The position numbers were made by a program, and so were the translations under genes. A stretch of DNA of 33,771 nt, from positions 1-33,771 of the forward strand of contig CAKZUG010000098.1 in the NCBI GenBank assembly GCA_937920545.1, written 5' to 3'. The DNA comes from an uncultured Saccharophagus sp. (GTDB taxonomy: Bacteria > Pseudomonadota > Gammaproteobacteria > Pseudomonadales > Cellvibrionaceae). The notes under the pieces were generated by a model, which saw only the letters and a program-made list of their open reading frames with translations, did no database searches and was not told the origin of the DNA. Below, piece after piece: positions 27,408 to 33,771 of the stretch (position 1 is the stretch's first letter; each line of letters begins with the position of its first letter).

Positions 27408-29471
27408 ATGTCTATTGATCTCTCGCAATTTCACCAGGTTTTTTTTGAGGAAAGTCTTGAGGGGCTTGACTTAATGGAGTCGGCTTTGATGGAACTTGAT
27501 GTTAGCCATGCTGATATCGATATCATTAATACCATTTTTAGGTCTGCCCACTCCATCAAAGGTGGGAGTGCAACGTTTGACTTTAAAGTCATCAGTGATT
27601 TTACCCATGTTTTAGAGACACTCTTGGATCAGATTCGTGATGGTCAAAGAAAAATAACGAAAGATCATGTGGACTTATTTTTGCAATCAGTTGATTGCTT
27701 AAAGCACCTTTTATCGCTTGCTCAAGACAACTCGCTTGAGGTAACAGAGGATGCCTCTGCATTACAAAAGCAGTTTGAGGCTATTCTTGAGGGAGATTCA
27801 CCTTCAGTAGAGGCAACGAGTCATATTGTTGATGGGTCAAATATTGAATCGAATGATTCGAGTGAGTGTTGGGATATCACTTTTCACCCTTCTAGAGATA
27901 TGTTGCAAACGGGTAATGACGGAATCAGACTGTTATCTAGCCTTAAAGCTTTAAGCGATAGTGATATTTACGAAATAACATGTGATGTTAGTGAGGTGCC
28001 GAGTTTCGAGTTTCTAGATCCTGAAGCCTGCTATTTTTCATGGAAAATCAGGTGTAGCGGTGATATCGCTTACGATGAAATTAAGTCAGTTTTTGAGTGG
28101 GTTGAAGACGACAGTGACATAATAATCTCGAAAGCTTCACCTGAAGAGCCTCATTCGATGGCTCAGCCAGAAGTGGCAAAAAGTGATGCACCTGCTGAGG
28201 CGGTGTCAACACCAACTAAAAAGCTGAAAGGGGCTAAGCCTTCATCTGAAAACACCTTTATTCGAGTCGGTATCGATAAAGTTGATGAGCTTATTAATAT
28301 GGTTGGTGAGCTAGTTATTACGCAATCGATGCTAAGCCAATTAAGTGATCTTGTTGATTCAGCGCAAGTTCCTCGCTTTGGTGAAGGGATATCTCAGCTT
28401 GAACAAAACACCCGCGAATTACAAGAGAGCGTCATGCGTATTCGTATGTTGCCTATTAGCTTTTCGTTCAATCGCTTTCCTCGTTTGGTGCGAGATTTAA
28501 GTGCAAAGCTGAATAAAAATATTGAGCTAAACATCAATGGAGAAAGTACCGAACTAGATAAAACCGTTATGGAAAAGATCGGCGACCCGCTTGTTCATCT
28601 AGTTAGAAATGCAATTGATCATGGTATAGAGATGCCAGAGGAGAGGGTAAAAGCAGGTAAGCCGCCAATGGGTGTCATTACACTGGATGCCTTTCATCAG
28701 GGTGGTCATGTTTTTATTCAAATTACAGATGACGGCAAAGGTCTGAACAAAGATATATTGTTAAGCAAAGCGATCGATAAAGGTTTAATTACAGAATCTC
28801 AAGCCCTAACAATGTCTGATGAGCATATATACGACCTGATTTTTCAGCCAGGGTTTTCTACGGCAAAAGCGGTAACTGATGTTTCTGGTCGTGGTGTGGG
28901 TATGGATGTTGTGAAGCAAAATATTCATGCCCTGAGTGGTTCTGTCGATATTAAATCTAAGCTTGGTTATGGTTCAACAATTACTATTAGGTTGCCATTA
29001 ACCCTAGCTATTTTAGATGGCCAACTTATCCGTGTTGGCGACAATATCTATATTTTCCCCTTGGTTTCTATTGTTGAGTCTATGGAATGCGATGCCGATA
29101 ATGTGAGTTTGCTGGCTGGGGGGAAAAGAGTATTTAAACTGCGTGATGAATATGTCCCTATCCTTTCTCTTGGTGAAGTCTTTAATATTCAATCTGACAA
29201 TACAAGTATCGATGGTGCACTGATGGTCGTTGTAGAGTATTCGGGTCATAAAGTGGGTGTCATTGTTGACGAGCTACTCGCCCAGCAACAGGTTGTGATA
29301 AAAAGCCTAGAGAAGAACTATCAGCAGGTTATGGGTGTGTCAGGAGCCACCATTTTAGGCGATGGTATGGTCGCTCTTATCTTAGATGTTCAAAGTATTG
29401 TCTCTCTTTTTTCTAAACAAAAAAATATTGAGGGTATTTCTCTCTTGTCGTCAGCAAATAAAGCAAGTTAA
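27408..29471 (+). CDS. cheA: Chemotaxis histidine kinase CheA
   Basis: CheA is the kinase of chemosensory arrays and phosphorylates CheY and CheB. The 687 residues show five domains. P1/HPt (1-130) has the phosphorylated His48 in RSAHSIKGGSATF. A P2-like segment (about 150-245; WDITFHPSRDMLQTGND) is followed by a Pro/Ala/Lys linker. P3 dimerisation (about 283-350) includes KVDELINMVGELVITQSML. The P4 ATPase (about 350-530) has LVRNAIDHGIE, DDGKGL and GRGVGMDVV. The P5 CheW-like domain (about 535-670) includes VGVIVDELLAQQQVVIKSL. All kinase motifs are complete. It lies within a tight operon, and its class follows the Che2-like order around it. Confidence 0.97.
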   Translation: MSIDLSQFHQVFFEESLEGLDLMESALMELDVSHADIDIINTIFRSAHSIKGGSATFDFKVISDFTHVLETLLDQIRDGQRKITKDHVDLFLQSVDCLKHLLSLAQDNSLEVTEDASALQKQFEAILEGDSPSVEATSHIVDGSNIESNDSSECWDITFHPSRDMLQTGNDGIRLLSSLKALSDSDIYEITCDVSEVPSFEFLDPEACYFSWKIRCSGDIAYDEIKSVFEWVEDDSDIIISKASPEEPHSMAQPEVAKSDAPAEAVSTPTKKLKGAKPSSENTFIRVGIDKVDELINMVGELVITQSMLSQLSDLVDSAQVPRFGEGISQLEQNTRELQESVMRIRMLPISFSFNRFPRLVRDLSAKLNKNIELNINGESTELDKTVMEKIGDPLVHLVRNAIDHGIEMPEERVKAGKPPMGVITLDAFHQGGHVFIQITDDGKGLNKDILLSKAIDKGLITESQALTMSDEHIYDLIFQPGFSTAKAVTDVSGRGVGMDVVKQNIHALSGSVDIKSKLGYGSTITIRLPLTLAILDGQLIRVGDNIYIFPLVSIVESMECDADNVSLLAGGKRVFKLRDEYVPILSLGEVFNIQSDNTSIDGALMVVVEYSGHKVGVIVDELLAQQQVVIKSLEKNYQQVMGVSGATILGDGMVALILDVQSIVSLFSKQKNIEGISLLSSANKAS

Positions 29472-29513
29472 CAACATAGTGTCTACAATAAAATTAAGAA
29501 TTAGGGTTTATTT

Positions 29514-30047
29514 ATGTCTCAATCAAACTCCCCACCGTTATCGGATACCACTGAAGATCAACACGTTAGAGAGCAAAATGCATCTGACCAGTATTTGACC
29601 TTTATTATTGCCCAAGAAGAATATGGTGTCGATATCTTATGTGTGCAAGAAATTCGAGGTTGGGATAACGCGACGCCAATTCCTAATGCACCTAAGCACG
29701 TGAAAGGTGTTATTAATCTACGCGGTACAATTATTCCCGTTATTGACCTTAGGACTTGCTTTGGTTTAGGTGAGGTTGAATATACAGCCGTAACTGTTGT
29801 TATTGTTTTAAAGGTTAAAAATGCTGAAAAAGATAGGACAATTGGCATTATAGTCGATGCTGTGAGCGATGTTTTTTCTCTTGATTCCGCTGATTTAAAG
29901 CCTGCTCCGGATATGGGGGATGCCGATGAAGTTTCATGCATCAAAGGTTTAGCGAATATTAATGACAAAATGGTCATTTTGTTAGAGATTAATACTCTGC
30001 TGAACCAAGGATCTATACCTGATCTTAGCTCGTTAGATATTAAATAG
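29514..30047 (+). CDS. cheW: Chemotaxis coupling protein CheW
   Basis: CheW links chemoreceptor tips to CheA in arrays. The 177 residues contain one CheW domain from about 25 to 170, preceded by a polar N-terminal extension of about 25 residues that is probably disordered. Motifs include [18 protein letters not shown], the receptor-binding [16 protein letters not shown] (65-80) with the conserved Arg70, and [13 protein letters not shown]. It follows cheA by 42 bp and precedes the soluble receptor by 25 bp. AGGG upstream supports the ATG at 29514. It is the only CheW in the window. Confidence 0.96.
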   Translation: MSQSNSPPLSDTTEDQHVREQNASDQYLTFIIAQEEYGVDILCVQEIRGWDNATPIPNAPKHVKGVINLRGTIIPVIDLRTCFGLGEVEYTAVTVVIVLKVKNAEKDRTIGIIVDAVSDVFSLDSADLKPAPDMGDADEVSCIKGLANINDKMVILLEINTLLNQGSIPDLSSLDIK

Positions 30048-30072
30048 CCCCCATTATTATTTAGGTTTTTTT

Positions 30073-32340
30073 ATGGATCTTACAAAAATTTTTGTGGGTG
30101 CAAGTAAAGCCCATATCAGCAATCTTCTTTGTCTTGAAAAATCAATTAAAGACACCCCTTATTTCATAGTTGATCAAGATGGATTTGTACTCGAATTCAG
30201 TGATACCGCTAAACTGAAGGTAGATGATTTATCTGTTGGTTTGTCGTTTGATAGTGTTTTTTCTGACATTGCATTTCATGATGTTGCCTTATCTGAAATG
30301 AAAAAAATCAGCTGCACGGGTAAAGGTAAGCTTAATATCATTTTATTACCCTTAAGCCTTGTTGATAAAAAAACATTTATGATTTTTCTTTTGGATGACG
30401 AACATGATTTTCTTGATAGCTATTGCGACATCACAGATGAATTAGTTGTCATTTTTGATCGTAATAATAAAGTTAAGCATTTTAATGCTCGTTGTGCTGA
30501 AAAGCTCCCATTCTTTAATGACCATAAGAATTACGAATCTATTTCATTAGAGAGCATAGTTAATGATAAGGACGTGATAAAGAAAATATCAGATGAAGAC
30601 ACGAAGTGCTTTACGGTAAAGTTTTATCATGACTGCTATGTTTATCAGCTTGTAATGAATAAGATTTTTTCTGATGGAAAATTTTTAGGTACAAAAATAC
30701 AATGGATAGATATTACTGGGCAAGAAGATGAATTGAATGTGTTGAGGAATAGCTTGGAAGAAAAAAACCTAGCTAATATAGCGTTAGATGTAAATGATAA
30801 TGCCATTGTAGTTCTTGATAGGTCAGGCGTGGTCGTTAGTGTTAATAAAAGTGCCAATAATTTTTTTAAAATACATAGTAAGGAAGTTGGAGTTAAGAGT
30901 GGTGACTTGATAATAGGCAATGAGATATCACATTACATCCCTAATATTTTATTAAATGAGATAAAGTTACAGCGAAAAAAAGTTATTTCATTGTCGTTAA
31001 ATAATTGTTTTTTTAATGTGACTTGCACCGCTATTTTCAATGGTGATGATTTTTATGGCGTAAGTTTATCATTTGTAGATGTTACGCAAGAAGTACAAAT
31101 GACCACCGATATAGAAAGAATGGTCAGCGCTGCCGAGCAGGGTGATTTCACTATGCAGCTCCCTCTAGAGGGTAAGTCAGGTGGGAATCTAACCTTAACT
31201 AAAGGCCTCAATAATTTATCCGGCACGATAGAGACGGCCTTGAACGATATCGCAAGAGTGTTAGGTGCTGTTTCACGCGGGACATTAACCGAGCGCATTA
31301 CTCGAGATTATAAAGGTGCGTTTAGTGAGTTGAAAAGTAATACAAATAATACAATCGAAAAATTAACAAGCGTTATTCATAAGATTTCTGGGTCGGCTAA
31401 ACATATTACGTCTTCAGCTCAATCAATTGCAGCGGGCAATAATGACTTAAGCTCGCGAACTGACCAGCAAGCCTCCTCTCTGGAGGTTACAGCTACAAGC
31501 ATGGAAGAGATCACAACAACTGTTCGCCAAAGTTCTGAAAATGCCAATAAAGCAAATGAGTTATCGTCAAGCGCCCAAGAGAAGGCCGTTGAGGGTGGCC
31601 GAGTCGTTTCTGAGGTTGTGGAGGCTATGCGAGGTATAAATGAATCGAGTAAAAAGATAAATGATATTATTGGTGTTATTGATGAAATTGCTTTTCAGAC
31701 CAATTTGTTGGCATTGAACGCTGCCGTTGAGGCTGCTAGAGCCGGTGAGCAGGGGCGTGGTTTTGCTGTTGTTGCGGGTGAGGTGCGAAACTTAGCGCAG
31801 CGATCAGCTGCCGCAGCAAAAGAAATTAAAACACTGATTAAAAATAGTGTTTCAAAAGTTGATAGCGGTACTAAGCTTGTGAATCAATCGGGTAAAACGC
31901 TTGCCGATTTGGTTGAGTCAGTGAAGGCTGTGAGTAGCATGATGAGCGAAATAAGCAGTGCGTCTAAAGAGCAAACATCAGGTATTGAGCAAGTTAATGC
32001 ATCTGTATCGAATATGGATGAAATGACGCAAAAAAATGCAGAGCTTGTTCATCGTGCATCTCTATCTGGTAATGAAATGGCCGAGCAGGCCGCGATGCTC
32101 ATTGAGGAGATTGCCTTCTTTAGTATTGACGAGTCTTATAGTGCCTCACTTAATGCGCTCAATGGTAGCGAAATCACGGCTTTACCTACCGGCGTTAATA
32201 ACGTTTTTGAACGTGGGACAAGTGATAATAATGATAATTCAGATAAGAGAAATACTACTGCACCAGTGAATATTGATAGTGGTCATATCGATCACTCCAT
32301 GTCTGCTTTTTCTAACGATGATGAGTGGGAAGATTTTTAA
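30073..32340 (+). CDS. Soluble PAS/poly-HAMP chemoreceptor with C-terminal EWEDF tether (Aer2/McpB-like layout)
   Basis: This 755-residue chemoreceptor has no membrane segment. PAS-like regions lie at about 23-110, 120-215 ([15 protein letters not shown]) and 235-340 ([17 protein letters not shown]), followed by two HAMP-like units (about 340-435) and the signalling hairpin (435-680). The tip (about 535-575) contains [21 protein letters not shown] long Ser/Asn/Asp-rich flexible tail (685-750) ends in EWEDF, the xWxxF pentapeptide used to tether CheR or CheB. The layout, position and pentapeptide correspond to P. aeruginosa Aer2/McpB of Che2. Heme or flavin binding cannot be judged by eye. Intracellular redox, gas or metabolite sensing is the natural hypothesis. 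Confidence 0.94.
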   Translation: MDLTKIFVGASKAHISNLLCLEKSIKDTPYFIVDQDGFVLEFSDTAKLKVDDLSVGLSFDSVFSDIAFHDVALSEMKKISCTGKGKLNIILLPLSLVDKKTFMIFLLDDEHDFLDSYCDITDELVVIFDRNNKVKHFNARCAEKLPFFNDHKNYESISLESIVNDKDVIKKISDEDTKCFTVKFYHDCYVYQLVMNKIFSDGKFLGTKIQWIDITGQEDELNVLRNSLEEKNLANIALDVNDNAIVVLDRSGVVVSVNKSANNFFKIHSKEVGVKSGDLIIGNEISHYIPNILLNEIKLQRKKVISLSLNNCFFNVTCTAIFNGDDFYGVSLSFVDVTQEVQMTTDIERMVSAAEQGDFTMQLPLEGKSGGNLTLTKGLNNLSGTIETALNDIARVLGAVSRGTLTERITRDYKGAFSELKSNTNNTIEKLTSVIHKISGSAKHITSSAQSIAAGNNDLSSRTDQQASSLEVTATSMEEITTTVRQSSENANKANELSSSAQEKAVEGGRVVSEVVEAMRGINESSKKINDIIGVIDEIAFQTNLLALNAAVEAARAGEQGRGFAVVAGEVRNLAQRSAAAAKEIKTLIKNSVSKVDSGTKLVNQSGKTLADLVESVKAVSSMMSEISSASKEQTSGIEQVNASVSNMDEMTQKNAELVHRASLSGNEMAEQAAMLIEEIAFFSIDESYSASLNALNGSEITALPTGVNNVFERGTSDNNDNSDKRNTTAPVNIDSGHIDHSMSAFSNDDEWEDF

Positions 32341-32381
32341 ATAATATTTCATTTTGCTTATTTCTTGTGTCGGTGAATTTT

Positions 32382-33227
32382 ATGCTTGATAGTAAGGTAG
32401 GATTTGATCAGTTTAAGCGTGATTTTGAACTAAGTGATGATGATTTTAAAATAATTAAAGAGCTGTCTTTAAAGTGGACGGGTATTTCATTATCTAATAG
32501 CAAAAAAACAATGATTTATGGTCGTTTAAATAAAAGGTTAAGGGAGCTTGAATTTTCATCTTTCTCGCAATATTGCATATACTTAAAAACGCATACGGAT
32601 AAAGAAAAAACAAAATTCATTAATGCCATTACAACTAACTTGACGTCTTTTTTTCGAGAGATGCATCATTTTTCATACCTTGAAAGTCACGTTATACCTG
32701 AGTTAATAGAGAAAAATGCCCACACACGAAAGATTCGTATTTGGTCGGCGGGTTGCTCTACGGGTGAAGAACCTTATTCTATCGCTATGTTATTAACACA
32801 GATACCTGCGCTAGCTGGGTGGGATATAAAAATATTGGCGACAGATTTAGATTCGGATGTTATAAAAAAAGCGGAGTCCAACGTTTATGCTTGTGATCGT
32901 ATACAGGGAGTTGATTCTAAGTTTAAGCGTTATATTATCGAAGGTGAAAACGAAACGGTATCTATTGACCCCAATGTTAAAAATATGATTCGTTTTAGAG
33001 TGTTGAATTTACTTGACACTTGGCCATTCAAAAATACATTTGATATTGTTTTTTGTCGTAATGTTGTTATTTATTTCGATAAGAATACTCAAGAAATGCT
33101 TTTTTCTCGTTATGCTAAAAACATTTCAAATAGTGGGTATTTATTTATAGGGCATTCTGAAACATTAAATAAATTATCTACTGATTTCTCATCTGTTGGT
33201 CGAACTGTATATTTAAAAAGGTCTTAA
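32382..33227 (+). CDS. cheR: Chemoreceptor glutamate methyltransferase CheR
   Basis: CheR methylates glutamates on chemoreceptor helices with S-adenosylmethionine, providing adaptation. I start it at the ATG at 32382, which has GGTGA five bases upstream; an upstream frame start at 32325 would overlap the receptor and add a hydrophobic stretch foreign to the family. The 281 residues have the helical N domain (1-90), TTNLTSFFRE, the SAM-binding IWSAGCSTGEEPYSIAMLL (about 120-138), ATDLDSDVIKKA and DIVFCRNVVIYF. The beta-subdomain loop (about 184-200) appears shorter than in E. coli CheR. The upstream receptor ends in EWEDF, a potential docking site. cheD follows after one base. Confidence 0.96.
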   Translation: MLDSKVGFDQFKRDFELSDDDFKIIKELSLKWTGISLSNSKKTMIYGRLNKRLRELEFSSFSQYCIYLKTHTDKEKTKFINAITTNLTSFFREMHHFSYLESHVIPELIEKNAHTRKIRIWSAGCSTGEEPYSIAMLLTQIPALAGWDIKILATDLDSDVIKKAESNVYACDRIQGVDSKFKRYIIEGENETVSIDPNVKNMIRFRVLNLLDTWPFKNTFDIVFCRNVVIYFDKNTQEMLFSRYAKNISNSGYLFIGHSETLNKLSTDFSSVGRTVYLKRS

Positions 33228-33228
33228 C

Positions 33229-33771
33229 ATGGTTGATGCTATTGTAAGTCAGCAGCATGAGTGCATTAAGCCAGCACTTAATGAATTTCAAGACGTTTAT
33301 CGTTTTTATGATGAAGCTAAAAAAATGACGATCGTTAAATTACAGCCTGGTGAATGTTATGTAACAAAAAATACGGAGGCCATTGAGACTGTTTTGGGTT
33401 CTTGTATATCGGCTTGTGTGAGAGACCCTGTTTCAGGTGTGGGCGGCATGAACCATTTTATGTTACCCAAGGAGGCAATAGATTCCAAAATTAATCGCCG
33501 TTCTCTCTCAAACCCTGAATTATGTTACGGTAATTGGGCTATGGAGCACTTAATCAACTCTGTGTTAAAACATGGCGGAGCGAAAAACAGGCTACAAATT
33601 AAAGTGTTTGGTGGCGCTAAAGTCTTATCAGGTTTAACCAATTTGTGTATTGGTGATAGAAATATTGAGTTTATTCAAAGTTACTTAGAGAATGATGGTT
33701 GGGCGATTGATTCTCAGGATGTTGGTGGTACTCATGCCCGAAAAATCATTTTCTTCCCTCATTTAGGGAAT
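33229..33771 (+). CDS. cheD: Chemoreceptor glutamine deamidase CheD (3' end outside window)
   Basis: An open frame begins at the ATG at 33229, one base after the cheR stop, and runs 181 codons to the window edge. CheD deamidates receptor glutamines and in some systems aids CheC. After a variable N-terminus of about 35 residues come VLGSCISACVRDP with the catalytic Cys59, GGMNHFMLP with His76, a nearby Thr54, and the IKVFGGAKVLSG segment. Family length is about 160-210, so most of the protein is present. In the related Che2 order cheB should be the next gene. The domain call is secure although the end is missing. Confidence 0.95.
   Translation, partial: MVDAIVSQQHECIKPALNEFQDVYRFYDEAKKMTIVKLQPGECYVTKNTEAIETVLGSCISACVRDPVSGVGGMNHFMLPKEAIDSKINRRSLSNPELCYGNWAMEHLINSVLKHGGAKNRLQIKVFGGAKVLSGLTNLCIGDRNIEFIQSYLENDGWAIDSQDVGGTHARKIIFFPHLGN

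Noticed and set aside
32325-32381. Upstream start for cheR, overlapping the end of the receptor gene
   Set aside because: It would add a hydrophobic stretch absent from the CheR family, while the ATG at 32382 has a good ribosome site.

Overview
The window looks like a chromosomal segment of a moderately low-GC marine-type gammaproteobacterium. The best guess is a Cellvibrionaceae/Teredinibacter/Saccharophagus-like relative of the Pseudomonadales, because the gene neighbourhoods combine Pseudomonas/E. coli-style order with features such as DarP, MgtE and a Che2-type chemosensory cluster. No tRNA, rRNA, CRISPR or insertion sequence was seen. All names below come from reading translated sequence and remembered family motifs; no database was searched.

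Region 1 (1-3083): the 3' end of lpxC (lipid A synthesis) faces a minus-strand group made of an unrecognised 146-residue protein, darP (50S assembly) and the magnesium channel mgtE. Region 2 (3451-12010, minus strand) is the classic envelope and nitrogen-PTS block, in transcription order yrbG, kdsD, kdsC, lptC, lptA, lptB, rpoN, ptsN, rapZ, ptsO. It supplies Kdo synthesis, the LPS transport bridge and ATPase, sigma-54 and the nitrogen phosphotransferase branch. Two departures stand out. The ribosome hibernation gene hpf, normally between rpoN and ptsN, is absent. lptB and rpoN are separated by 542 bp holding a pentanucleotide-like repeat and two perfect hairpins.

Region 3 (12265-17037, plus strand): mlaC stands alone with its own terminator, lacking the mlaFED and mlaB genes that usually flank it. 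It is followed by ibaG, murA, hisG, hisD and a small DUF6122-type membrane protein, closed by a strong bidirectional terminator. Region 4 (17083-18303, minus) is one secreted right-handed beta-helix protein.

Region 5 (18632-33771) is the most interesting part: a large, visibly AT-richer signalling locus read in both directions from a 528-bp intergenic region. The plus arm is STAS protein, cheY, cheA, cheW, soluble PAS/HAMP chemoreceptor with a C-terminal EWEDF tether, cheR and cheD (cut by the window end). This is the gene order of Pseudomonas aeruginosa Che2 (F7 class). The minus arm is a short HAMP-less chemoreceptor, a large membrane Cache/HAMP/PAS chemoreceptor, a second STAS protein, a three-domain REC-PP2C phosphatase-HATPase regulator (HsbR/CrsR-like) and a membrane histidine kinase. 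Together they suggest a chemosensory array physically and perhaps functionally coupled to an anti-sigma/STAS partner-switching circuit. That coupling is inference from gene position and domain content.
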